This document shows, piece after piece, positions 18,630-27,033 of a DNA stretch of 64,000 nt; position 1 is the first letter of the stretch, and each line of letters begins with the position of its first letter. The position numbers were made by a program, and so were the translations under genes. Origin of the DNA: Agarivorans litoreus (GTDB lineage: Bacteria; Pseudomonadota; Gammaproteobacteria; Enterobacterales; Celerinatantimonadaceae). The DNA lies in contig NZ_BLPI01000001.1 in the NCBI RefSeq assembly GCF_019649015.1, positions 3,033,001-3,097,000 of the forward strand, in the 5' to 3' direction. The notes under the pieces were generated by a model. It was not told where the DNA came from, searched no databases, and saw nothing but the letters and a program-made list of their open reading frames with translations.

Positions 18630-18833
18630 GAATTTTCCATTTTTAATGAATCAAACAGACAGCCTTATGACTGAGTTACCAAAATAGTTTATTCTATTAT
18701 TGTATTACAATATGTGATTTAGATTACAAAAGCAGCGATTATTTGCCATTTGTTAATCTGGTCAAGCAAACGTAGTGTTAACACCCATTAAGGAGCTTGG
18801 CTTAACAAAGCTGATAGGCTGTGAGGTTGTGTT

Positions 18834-18866
18834 AAAAAAAACAGGTGCGTAAAAAACCTACACCTG
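18834..18866 (-). terminator. Terminator downstream of the PEP-CTERM gene
   Basis: On the minus strand CAGGTG pairs with CACCTG and is followed by eight T. Confidence 0.7.
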
Positions 18867-18887
18867 CCCATAATAAGATCTAAAGGA

Positions 18888-19691
18888 TTAGATTTTTTTG
18901 TGTTGGCGTCGTAAACCTAGGGCGATAAGGCCGATGCCAAATAAAGCCAAGGTTCCAGGCTCCGAAACCGAGACAATGGCAAATTGACCGTTAAGAATGG
19001 TATCGCGAAAGGCTTCATCTTCATCACCAAGGTAAGGAGTATTGATATTGTTGGTGATGTTAAAGTTAAGCTGCCACACTAGGTTGTCTCCGTTTTCCCA
19101 TAGCTCAAATAAGCTGCCGTAATCGGTAGAGAAAAAGTCTTCAGCTAGCGCATCGTCAATGCCTGCATCGTACCAGCTGTAGTCGAAAGACCCGCTTAGC
19201 GATACATCACCCATTACTGCGTTGCCAGAGTTAACAACTAGCTGCGCCACTTTAATGCTGTCACCATAAATAATCTCTCCACTGTTTTGGTCGTAGCCTA
19301 AAACACTAGTGAAGTTAATATTAATGTTGCCACCCTGGTCGAAGCTAACGCCACCCGTATCGGTAAACCCGCCGCTTAAATCGTTGTAGTCAAAGGTCAT
19401 CGCCCAGCTATTATTTAAGCCAGCGTTATACAGTGGGGTATTAGGACTTCGGTATAAACCTGAAGCATTGCCGTTGCCAGACTCAGTAAAGCTTGAGTTA
19501 ACATCTGGGCTACAGAAGCCCCCGGTGCAGTTGCCATTCTGCAGTGTCGAAGTAGCATGAATGTTAGTGGTTAAGTAGTCTGCCTTGGCTGTGCTAGTAC
19601 CACCTAAGTTTAAGTAGAAGGGCACCGCATGGGCTACGTTTATGCTAGCCGCGAGCACCAAGGCCCAGCAGCAAGAAGGGAGTATCTTCAT
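18888..19691 (-). CDS. PEP-CTERM sorted surface protein
   Basis: A 267-residue secreted protein with a signal peptide (residues 1-22, ending AHA) and a C-terminal sorting signal: SEPGTLALFGIGLIALGLRR, that is the PEP-like motif, a membrane helix and a basic cluster. The core is Asn/Gly/Ser-rich with beta character. Proteins with this tail are processed by exosortase and are often linked to extracellular polysaccharide. No exosortase gene is in the window. Ligand or role is not visible. Confidence 0.88.
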   Translation of the reverse strand: MKILPSCCWALVLAASINVAHAVPFYLNLGGTSTAKADYLTTNIHATSTLQNGNCTGGFCSPDVNSSFTESGNGNASGLYRSPNTPLYNAGLNNSWAMTFDYNDLSGGFTDTGGVSFDQGGNININFTSVLGYDQNSGEIIYGDSIKVAQLVVNSGNAVMGDVSLSGSFDYSWYDAGIDDALAEDFFSTDYGSLFELWENGDNLVWQLNFNITNNINTPYLGDEDEAFRDTILNGQFAIVSVSEPGTLALFGIGLIALGLRRQHKKI

Positions 19692-19908
19692 TTTATATTT
19701 CCATTATAAGTTGATGATAGTAATCAGCTTTTCCGTTTTACAATAATTGCTGACTTATTTGTTGTTAAGCAAAAAACAGACCTATCAATATAACCTTATA
19801 AAAAATATGGATATTGATTTTTAATTGATACATCAAAGACTTATATAATGTAAAAAAAGTCGACAGCGATTTGTTTAAGCGAATTGACCGAGGGGTAAAG
19901 GATCTAAA

Positions 19909-20124
19909 ATGAATGTGATTGAATTACGCGAGTACCAAATTAAGTCTGGAAAAACCGCTCAGTGGCTTAATTTGATGGAAAAGGAAATATTACCCTACCA
20001 ACGAAGTAAAGGCGTGGAGGTAATTAATAGCTATCTATATTGTGACGACAATGGCGATAAGTGGTTTGTTTGGTTGAGGCAGTTTAAAGATGAGCAAAGC
20101 CGCCAAGAGGTTCTTTATGCCTAG
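19909..20124 (+). CDS. Short NIPSNAP-like protein, possibly C-terminally truncated
   Basis: A 71-residue protein beginning MNVIELREYQIKSGK and containing KWFVWLRQFKDEQSRQEVLY, both typical of NIPSNAP-family ferredoxin-like domains. Normal members are about 100 residues, so the final helix and strand seem to be missing at the TAG. The gene has an AAGGA site and is convergent with the response regulator gene. It may be a remnant or a minimal version. Confidence 0.6.
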   Translation: MNVIELREYQIKSGKTAQWLNLMEKEILPYQRSKGVEVINSYLYCDDNGDKWFVWLRQFKDEQSRQEVLYA

Positions 20125-20146
20125 AAACAAGGTTAATCGTTAAGGC

Positions 20147-20896
20147 TTACATCGCTTTAAACAAATGGTTGGCGCTGCGGCTTACCGGATATTCGCTATT
20201 GTCTGCTAGTGCTACGGTGAGCTTGCCAAGCATGTTTTTGTTTACCCGTTTAATGGCGTTAACTCGAACTAAGGTTGAGCGATGGATCTGCCAAAATAAT
20301 CCCGGTTCAATTTGGCCTAGCAACTCTTTTAGCGGCGTTCGAATAACGTAGTCACCTTGCTGGCTGCGTACCGTGGTGTACTTGTCTTCCGCCACAAAGG
20401 CCAAAATGTTATCGATGGCAATAAGCTCTACCGCCTCTCCTTTACTGGCTCTTATCCATTGTAAGTATTCGGGCTTTTCGTCGAGTGCTTTCACCAGTGC
20501 TTGAAGGTCGTAGCTGGGACTAGCTTCAGCACTTGTTTGGCGCTGCTGAATACGTTGGCAGGTTTGCAATAAACGTTGCTCATCAATGGGTTTAAGCAAA
20601 TAATCAACGGCTTGCTGTTCAAAGGCTTGAATCGCATATTCATCAAAGGCCGTGGTGAATACAATATGTGGTGGTTTAGCTAGTTGGTTGAGCTTTTGCG
20701 CCACTTCAATACCGGTCATACCGGGCATACGAATATCTAGAAATACTACGTCGGCGGCCAGTTGCTCAGCAGCGGCTAAGGCGCTTGGGCCATCGCCCGC
20801 TTTATCTACAATCTCTAACTCTGGCCAACATTCCCCCAGCATTTTGTCTAAATGAAAACGCAGTAAGGGTTCGTCATCAACAATTATTGCTCGCAT
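20147..20896 (-). CDS. LytTR-family response regulator
   Basis: A 249-residue protein with an N-terminal receiver (acidic VDDEP at 7-11, phospho-acceptor Asp in VVFLDIRMPG near 54, Lys in YLLKPIDE near 104) and a C-terminal LytTR DNA-binding domain (IDNILAFVAEDKYTTVR onward, with IHRSTLVRVNAIKRV). It overlaps the sensor kinase gene by 13 bp and forms a pair with it. Related pairs (LytSR, YehUT/BtsSR) respond to envelope or nutrient cues. Confidence 0.94.
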   Translation of the reverse strand: MRAIIVDDEPLLRFHLDKMLGECWPELEIVDKAGDGPSALAAAEQLAADVVFLDIRMPGMTGIEVAQKLNQLAKPPHIVFTTAFDEYAIQAFEQQAVDYLLKPIDEQRLLQTCQRIQQRQTSAEASPSYDLQALVKALDEKPEYLQWIRASKGEAVELIAIDNILAFVAEDKYTTVRSQQGDYVIRTPLKELLGQIEPGLFWQIHRSTLVRVNAIKRVNKNMLGKLTVALADNSEYPVSRSANHLFKAM

Positions 20897-21906
20897 GGAA
20901 ACTCCAATTTGGCCAAGGTTCCGCCGGTTTCTAAAGCTTGAATATGTAAACTAGCTTGATTGGGAAATAAGCTCGCTAGCCGTTTTTGGATGTTGCTTAA
21001 GGCCAAACCATGGCCTTGTTTGGCTGCTTGTTTAAAGCCAATGCCGTTATCTTCGATAGTTATTTGCCAGCGCTGCTCGTCCACATTAATGCGCACATTT
21101 ACCTGGCCGCCTTCGGCCTTGGGTTCAATGCCATGAAAAACCGCATTTTCAACTAAAGGCTGCAATAACATGGGTGGCAATTGGCGCTGGTTAAGCTCTT
21201 GCGAAGTAAGCGTAACTGAATACTGCAGGCGCTCACCTAAGCGAATTTGTTGAATCGCTAAATAAGCACTAATACCTGCTACCTCATCTTCTAGGCGAAT
21301 ACTCTCTTGGCGGCTTTTTTTAAGGGTGACTCTTAATAGCTCGGTGAATTTATCTAACAGAATTTCTGCTTGCTTGGGCTCTACTGCGATGAGTGCTTTT
21401 AAATTAGCTAGGGTATTAAACAAAAAGTGCGGCTCAATTTGGCTTTGCAGTAATTTTAGTTGGCTGTAGGTAAGTGCTTGCTCCGCTTTTAGCTTTTCTA
21501 ACTCGGCTTGTTGCAGCGCCGAAGCCATACTTAGGTTTTGCTCGCGGCTAAAAAAGTAGTAGTAAATAACGGCACAGAAAAATAGGCCAATAATCACTAC
21601 TTTAAGCATTAAGGGCCAATCAAAATCGTCGTAATAAGGGCTTATCCAATACCAAGTATGGGCGCTACCAATGCTTAAGGTGAGTGGAGCGCTCAGCACA
21701 AATGCCCAAAAGCTACTCATTTTTGGAAACAGGGTATTAATCAACATGGTGGTGCAAGTGCCTACCGTGCCAAAACCTAAGGCAATAACGAAATGCATCC
21801 AATAGGGGCCGCCCCAAATTGCATTGGTGAGGTAGGCAATGGGGAAGGAAAACAGCGCGCAAATTGCCAACGAGCGCCACACTGATAAAAGGCATTTATT
21901 GTTCAA
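20884..21906 (-). CDS. LytS/YehU-type membrane histidine kinase
   Basis: A 340-residue protein with four likely membrane helices in the first 120 residues, a short coiled segment, then the His-kinase domain with the phospho-acceptor His in QIEPHFLFNTLANLKALI (about 157-175). The N box is LVENAVFHGIEPK and the G1 region IEDNGIGF, followed by HGLALSNIQKRL. It is the cognate kinase of the response regulator downstream and overlaps the barrel gene upstream by 4 bp. Confidence 0.93.
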   Translation of the reverse strand: MNNKCLLSVWRSLAICALFSFPIAYLTNAIWGGPYWMHFVIALGFGTVGTCTTMLINTLFPKMSSFWAFVLSAPLTLSIGSAHTWYWISPYYDDFDWPLMLKVVIIGLFFCAVIYYYFFSREQNLSMASALQQAELEKLKAEQALTYSQLKLLQSQIEPHFLFNTLANLKALIAVEPKQAEILLDKFTELLRVTLKKSRQESIRLEDEVAGISAYLAIQQIRLGERLQYSVTLTSQELNQRQLPPMLLQPLVENAVFHGIEPKAEGGQVNVRINVDEQRWQITIEDNGIGFKQAAKQGHGLALSNIQKRLASLFPNQASLHIQALETGGTLAKLEFPCEQ

Positions 21907-23084
21907 AAGAGTCCCTCGAGTTTTATTAAGCCAATTTTATTTTCTGGTAATAAGCTATATACCGCATCACTCGCTCCACCAAGATAGCGCAGCCTTGCGC
22001 CAAGCGTCCATCCTTGACTAAATTGGTAATCTAGCCTTGCTGTAGCGATCACGCCACCGTCTTCTGGCGCTAGCATTAAATCAAACGCCGGTTGCCAATC
22101 TTCTATGTCACGATGCCAATGCAGCATTACATTGTGTTGCAGCAAGTTTTGACCATTAAATACTTCACCTTGGGAAAAACGTAAGTGGCTAATGTCGCCA
22201 CTTTGTTGCTGCAAGTAATAACTAATATCGGCGACTTGTTGCCATTGTGTTTGGTTTAGCACGCGCTTATCAAACCAATATTCTAGGATCAGGTTATCAC
22301 CATTTAAATTTGCCCAAGTCATGCCTATTAAGGCTTGAAAACCATGATTAAATTGTTGATCGATTATCGGTGATACTTGACCAATGTTGCTGCTGTTTAG
22401 TTGGCTAACACTGCGCTGATAATGCTGCTGGTAACGGCTCTCGGCATGTACTTCCCAAGCATCACCAAAGGTAGTGACCCATGTTCCACCTAGGTTAAGC
22501 GCCCGTTTATTGTCGTAATAGCTTATTGCCTGCCATTCGCTATCGTTATTAAGTTGGTACCAACGTAAACCTAGGCCGCGTTGCTGTAGGCCTTCGGACT
22601 CTGTTGCTAGGTAAGAGTCGGTATAAAATAAAGCATATTCGCCATTGCCACTAAACTGGCTAAGGCTTAATACGCCCACGCCTTCTTCTACTTGAATAGC
22701 TACCGGATTACGCCGAAAAGGCAGGAACATATCCAAAGGGCGAAAACCATAACTTACGCCTAAGTCGATGCGTTGTTTACCTACCAGCAAGTCTCGCTCG
22801 GCTAGCTCGGTTTTCCAGAATAGCTCGGCCACAATTAAGTCATGCTGGTTGTCTTGTTTTTGTTTGGCTTGGCTTAAAGCAACTAGCTGCCCTTGTACAT
22901 TGCCATATTGAGGAAACCAGCGCAGAGCTGCATCGCCAAACCATTGGTCTTCACTGTTGAACACCGGGCTATTTGAAGCACTAGCAAAACCGCTATCTAG
23001 TTCCAAATGCCATTGCTGTTGCCAAGCGGCTTGACTAAAAGTACTGGTAAACAATAGCAGCCAAATAAAACGAAATTGAGCCAA
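21903..23084 (-). CDS. Outer-membrane beta-barrel protein linked to the LytTR system
   Basis: A 393-residue protein with a signal peptide (cut near SQAA, residue 20) and alternating aromatic and polar strands through to a C-terminal Phe (KIGLIKLEGLF), typical of an outer-membrane barrel. I do not recognise a named family. Being first in the operon with a membrane kinase and a regulator, it may be the system's target or input (inference). Trp and Gln are very frequent. Confidence 0.68.
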   Translation of the reverse strand: MAQFRFIWLLLFTSTFSQAAWQQQWHLELDSGFASASNSPVFNSEDQWFGDAALRWFPQYGNVQGQLVALSQAKQKQDNQHDLIVAELFWKTELAERDLLVGKQRIDLGVSYGFRPLDMFLPFRRNPVAIQVEEGVGVLSLSQFSGNGEYALFYTDSYLATESEGLQQRGLGLRWYQLNNDSEWQAISYYDNKRALNLGGTWVTTFGDAWEVHAESRYQQHYQRSVSQLNSSNIGQVSPIIDQQFNHGFQALIGMTWANLNGDNLILEYWFDKRVLNQTQWQQVADISYYLQQQSGDISHLRFSQGEVFNGQNLLQHNVMLHWHRDIEDWQPAFDLMLAPEDGGVIATARLDYQFSQGWTLGARLRYLGGASDAVYSLLPENKIGLIKLEGLF

Positions 23085-23430
23085 AACTTTTCCTAGTAAA
23101 ATCGTGTCCTTTGAGCATTAGCTTACGAGAGAGGTTAAGGGAACTGGTTTGAATGCGATAAACGGTTAGTTAAGTTGATAAAGTGTTTTAACTAGCGATA
23201 AGTGGTTGGCGGAATTAAAGAGGTTTTTTTGGGGGGTAGTTGGAATGTGAACTGTCTGGGGGCTTGGTTATTTCTAGTAGAATCTAGTGTGAGACTCCAT
23301 CAGCAATTAATCTGGTTGCCCTTATCAAGTTTGACTCGTTAGAACGCATGTCCTCCGAAGTAGATTATTAAGAGTTGTTTTTAAACTAATTTCTCGCTGT
23401 TACTAAAAATACTTGCAGTAATCTTTGTCT
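23085..23430. other. Intergenic region upstream of the copper/silver operon
   Basis: Divergent promoter region between the barrel operon and the Cus-like operon. I see no clear CueR or CusR box and no terminator. Runs of G and T near 23222-23240 mark a compositional change. Confidence 0.4.
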
Positions 23431-23802
23431 ATGACTTACCATCACAATGATATGAAAGCTTTATTTTTGATCTTTGTGTTTTGCTTACAAATGGTATCCG
23501 GCGTTTCTAGCGCTTCGGAGCATTCTTCGCATGCGCAAAAACATAGTGCCGATCAAGAAATAATGCACATGACTATGGATTGCCATAATGATGGCAATAA
23601 TCTAGGCGATGAGAATAAATCTAAGCTGAATGACTTATGTAAGTTAGATTGTCAGTTGTCATTGTGTGCTGCAACGCCTGCATTCATATCTTCCGGCTTA
23701 CATTTCATACTACAACCACAAAGTTTAGCCGCCAGTTTCTATACTTTTAATCTTCATCCGTCTTTACAGGACCTACCGTTTCGACCACCCCTTTCTGTTT
23801 GA
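23431..23802 (+). CDS. Small exported His/Met/Cys-rich protein at the head of the Cus-like operon
   Basis: From the ATG at 23431 the product has 123 residues. A signal-like segment ALFLIFVFCLQMVSGVSSAS is followed by a His-rich stretch, MHMTMDCHND, and a CKLDCQLSLC cluster, all likely to bind soft metals such as Cu+ or Ag+. The ATG at 23452 is also possible; neither has a strong ribosome binding site. It is followed by the TolC-like gene 39 bp away. Similar small proteins precede copper operons in marine bacteria, but I cannot name the family. Confidence 0.6.
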   Translation: MTYHHNDMKALFLIFVFCLQMVSGVSSASEHSSHAQKHSADQEIMHMTMDCHNDGNNLGDENKSKLNDLCKLDCQLSLCAATPAFISSGLHFILQPQSLAASFYTFNLHPSLQDLPFRPPLSV

Positions 23803-23841
23803 TTTAGCTAACTTTTTTTAAATCAACAGTAAGGAAGAAAC

Positions 23842-25107
23842 ATGTTTATTCCCTCTTGCAAAGAGGTTGTGCTTGTCGTTGCGCTATCGACAAGTGCCTC
23901 GCTGATAGCCGCCCCTTTAAATATTGAGCGTGCGGTAGAGCTAGCGCTTAGCAGCGATCCCTCTGAGAATTTATATGCTCAGCGACAACAACAAATAGCT
24001 GCCATGGGTGTGCAGAGTGGTCAGTTAAAGGACCCGATGGTCAGGCTCGGTCTCGCGAACCTACCCACTGATAGCTTCAAATTTGACCAAGACCCTATGA
24101 CTCAGCTGAGTGTTGGGCTTACCCAAGAGTTTAGCCGTGGCAATACCCGTGAGCTAAGCGGCCAGCGTTACCAAATATTGGAGCGGCAAACTGGCCACCA
24201 AGCTGCTGAGCGCCGCTTGGAACTTAGCCAGCAAATCCGACAAATGTGGTTAAGTGTGCGTTTCGCTAACACGGCACAACATCTTTTAGCCGAGAACAAG
24301 CGCTTGTTTGCTCGCAATGTTGAGCACGTGCGTGGCCAGTTCGAATTGGGCTATAAACAAAGCCAAGACCTGTTCCAAGCAGAGCTACAACTAAGCAAGT
24401 TTGATGAGCAGATCGCGGCTTATTCCCAGCAAGAGCAAGCCTATCGAGGACAGTTAGCAACGTGGCTTGGCGCTCAGGCTTACCAACCATTTGATAGCGC
24501 ACTTCCGCAATGGGATGCCACCGCTAATTATGCAGAGCAAGCTAATACCGAACACTACACACTGCTGTCGCAGCACCCTCTGGTGTTGGTGAAACAAGCC
24601 GCCATTGATGAGGCTGAAAAACAAATCGAAATCGCCAATGAGGCTTACAAGCCGGCCTTTAGAGTCGAAGTTGGATATGGTCATCGAAACACTCGTGATA
24701 TGGATGGTAGTGCTCGTCCCGATTTGCTTTCTGGTTTTTTGTCTATGGACGTCCCGTTGTTCACCGATAAACGTCAAGACCAGGCGGTTATTTCAGCTAC
24801 ACGTGGCAAGGGGGTGAAGCAAGCAGAACGCGACCTACTACTAAAAAACATGAATGGTAGGCTCCATGGTCAGATTGCACAGGTACAAAACCTTAATCTG
24901 CGCTTAGCTCGCTATCAGCAAACTTTGTTGCCGCAAGCCCAAGCTAATACCCAAGCCGCGATCCAAGGTTATCAATCTAATACAGTGAGCTTTGATCTGG
25001 TGGTCAAGGCTTTCATGGATGAAACAGCCTTGCAGTTGGAGTTTGAACAGTTACAAACCCAGCAGTACCAATCCCTTGCTCAAGTTCGTTATTTTCAGGC
25101 CCTGTAG
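23842..25107 (+). CDS. TolC-family outer-membrane channel of a Cus/Czc efflux pump
   Basis: A 421-residue protein with a signal peptide and the outer-membrane efflux protein repeat: long helices broken by strands such as DPMVRLGLANLP and RPDLLSGFLSMDVPLFTDKRQ. It is the CusC/CzcC-type partner that completes a tripartite pump across the envelope. The AAGGAAG site is close to the ATG, and the adaptor gene starts 12 bp after its stop. Confidence 0.88.
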   Translation: MFIPSCKEVVLVVALSTSASLIAAPLNIERAVELALSSDPSENLYAQRQQQIAAMGVQSGQLKDPMVRLGLANLPTDSFKFDQDPMTQLSVGLTQEFSRGNTRELSGQRYQILERQTGHQAAERRLELSQQIRQMWLSVRFANTAQHLLAENKRLFARNVEHVRGQFELGYKQSQDLFQAELQLSKFDEQIAAYSQQEQAYRGQLATWLGAQAYQPFDSALPQWDATANYAEQANTEHYTLLSQHPLVLVKQAAIDEAEKQIEIANEAYKPAFRVEVGYGHRNTRDMDGSARPDLLSGFLSMDVPLFTDKRQDQAVISATRGKGVKQAERDLLLKNMNGRLHGQIAQVQNLNLRLARYQQTLLPQAQANTQAAIQGYQSNTVSFDLVVKAFMDETALQLEFEQLQTQQYQSLAQVRYFQAL

Positions 25108-25119
25108 GAGTAGAACCGA

Positions 25120-27033
25120 ATGAATAAATTTGTATTAAGCAGTCTATTTCTAGCCCTTGGCTTGGGCGGAGGTTACTTCGCAAATGACTTGATGCAGCAT
25201 CAGCATAGCACCGATAGTCACACTGGTTATAGCGCATCGGGGGAAGCTGAGCCGCTGTACTGGGTAGCGCCAATGGATCCTAACTATCGCCGTGATAAAC
25301 CCGGTAAGTCTCCTATGGGCATGGATCTCATCCCCGTTTTTGAGGAGAGTCAATCTGCTAGCCAACCCGGCTTAGTCACCATCGACCCGAGTGTTGAGAA
25401 TAACTTAGGTGTGAGAACTGCCAAGGTTGAGCTGAACAATTTCGCCACGGCCATTGAAACAGTGGGCACACTTAACCTGAACGAGAATACCCAGTGGCAA
25501 CTTAATAGCAGGGTTTCAGGTTGGGTTGAAAAACTCGCGGTAAAAGCAGAGGGCGAGCGTGTTGACGCAGGCCAGTACCTTATGTCGATTTACTCACCGG
25601 AGCTGGTTAAGGCCCAAGACGACTTACTTAATGCCCTGAACATGGGTAACAAGCGTTTGATTGACTCCGCTAAAACTCGACTCAATGTACTGGGCATGTC
25701 AGCTCAGCAAGTTAAGCGCGTGACTAAGCAACGTCGTAGCGAACAGTTAGTTGAACTATATGCCCCTAGCTCTGCTTACATCGCTAAGCTTGGTGTGCGA
25801 GAGGGAGCTTATATCACCCCCGCTACTACGTTAGTTGATGCAGGAGCCTTGGATAGCATTTGGTTGATCGGTGAATTATTCGAGTCGCAAGCAGGCCTAG
25901 TGGCAGAGGGGGACCAGGTAGAGATGCGTGTGGATAGCTACCCCGGACAAACTTGGCAAGGTGAAATTGACTACATCTATCCCAATCTTGACCCGCAAAC
26001 TCGCACCTTGCGTGTTCGCATGGAGTTTGCCAATGATGACGAGCGGCTCAAACCCAATATGTATGCTCGAGTCAGAGTCTCCTCGGCACAAGCGAGCCAA
26101 GTATTAACCATTCCTAGTGAAGCGGTGATTAGAGGCGGCCGTTTTGATCGCGTAGTAATGAAGCGAGGCGCAGGAAAGTACCAAAGCGTGCGAGTTGAAG
26201 TGGGTCGCGAAAGTCAGGGGCAAGTGGAAATACTTGATGGCTTGATGAGTGGTGACACCATCGTAACCAGTGCCCAATTTATGCTGGATTCTGAATCTAG
26301 CTTAAGTGCTGATTTCAATCGCATTGGCCCTCCAGATAGGCTTACCAAGTCGGTAGTGGCGAGTGGTGTGGTAATGGCGGTAAAAGACGGAGCCCTCACC
26401 ATTGCCCATGAACCCGTGCCAGAGTGGGAGTGGCCAGGTATGGTGATGGACTTTCCATTGGAGCAGGCTGAAATTACCGAGCAGATCGTGCCGGGAAGAG
26501 AGCTCAAATTTACCATTAACAAACAAGATAATCAGTTTCCTATTTCCAAGCTTGTCCCAGGTGACTTGAATCCTGATGCATTGAAGCAACCAGCGATGGG
26601 GTATGACCACGGCACTATGGATCACAGCACAATGGATCATTCGCAGATGGACCACTCTCAAATGAACCATGGCAGCATGGATCACAGCACGATGGACCAT
26701 TCACAGATGGACCATTCTCAAATGAACCAGTCTCAAATGAACCATGGCAGCATGGATCACAGCACGATGGACCATTCACAGATGGACCATTCTCAAATGA
26801 ACCAGTCTCAAATGAACCATGGCAGTATGGATCACAGCACGATGGACCATTCACAGATGGACCACTCTCAAATGAACCATTCTCAAATGAACCATGGCAG
26901 CATGGATCACAGCACCATGGACCATTCACAGATGGGGCATCGTCCACAGCAAAATGCGGATATGGATACTAGCACCCTAGTGGATGAGGATTTGGATTGG
27001 CTGGATTTTGATGATGAAGAGGGAGAGCAGTAA
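25120..27033 (+). CDS. cusB: CusB-like periplasmic adaptor with CusF domain and Met/His repeats
   Basis: A 637-residue membrane-fusion protein. Near 45-70 it has a heavy-metal-binding segment ([18 protein letters not shown] then PMGMDLIPV). Residues about 90-405 are the RND adaptor with barrel-sandwich hybrid domain ([16 protein letters not shown]). Residues about 408-480 are a CusF domain with the Cu/Ag site [10 protein letters not shown]. The tail (about 497-607) is a tandem MDHSxMDHSQ array. Its stop overlaps the cusA start (TAATG). Fusion of CusF to CusB plus the long Met/His tail would give many sites for Cu+ or Ag+. Confidence 0.92.
   Translation: MNKFVLSSLFLALGLGGGYFANDLMQHQHSTDSHTGYSASGEAEPLYWVAPMDPNYRRDKPGKSPMGMDLIPVFEESQSASQPGLVTIDPSVENNLGVRTAKVELNNFATAIETVGTLNLNENTQWQLNSRVSGWVEKLAVKAEGERVDAGQYLMSIYSPELVKAQDDLLNALNMGNKRLIDSAKTRLNVLGMSAQQVKRVTKQRRSEQLVELYAPSSAYIAKLGVREGAYITPATTLVDAGALDSIWLIGELFESQAGLVAEGDQVEMRVDSYPGQTWQGEIDYIYPNLDPQTRTLRVRMEFANDDERLKPNMYARVRVSSAQASQVLTIPSEAVIRGGRFDRVVMKRGAGKYQSVRVEVGRESQGQVEILDGLMSGDTIVTSAQFMLDSESSLSADFNRIGPPDRLTKSVVASGVVMAVKDGALTIAHEPVPEWEWPGMVMDFPLEQAEITEQIVPGRELKFTINKQDNQFPISKLVPGDLNPDALKQPAMGYDHGTMDHSTMDHSQMDHSQMNHGSMDHSTMDHSQMDHSQMNQSQMNHGSMDHSTMDHSQMDHSQMNQSQMNHGSMDHSTMDHSQMDHSQMNHSQMNHGSMDHSTMDHSQMGHRPQQNADMDTSTLVDEDLDWLDFDDEEGEQ
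26608..26940 (+). repeat. 75-bp tandem repeat encoding Met/His-rich units in cusB
   Basis: Inside cusB, a 25-residue unit ([20 protein letters not shown] plus five more residues) occurs three times in full, with a 20-residue version before and a partial one after. Units are nearly identical in DNA, differing at single bases, so recent slippage is likely. The array stays in frame. Confidence 0.93.

Noticed and set aside
26302-26947. Minus-strand ORFs rich in Cys, Gly and Pro
   Set aside because: They are shadows of the Met/His repeat in cusB.
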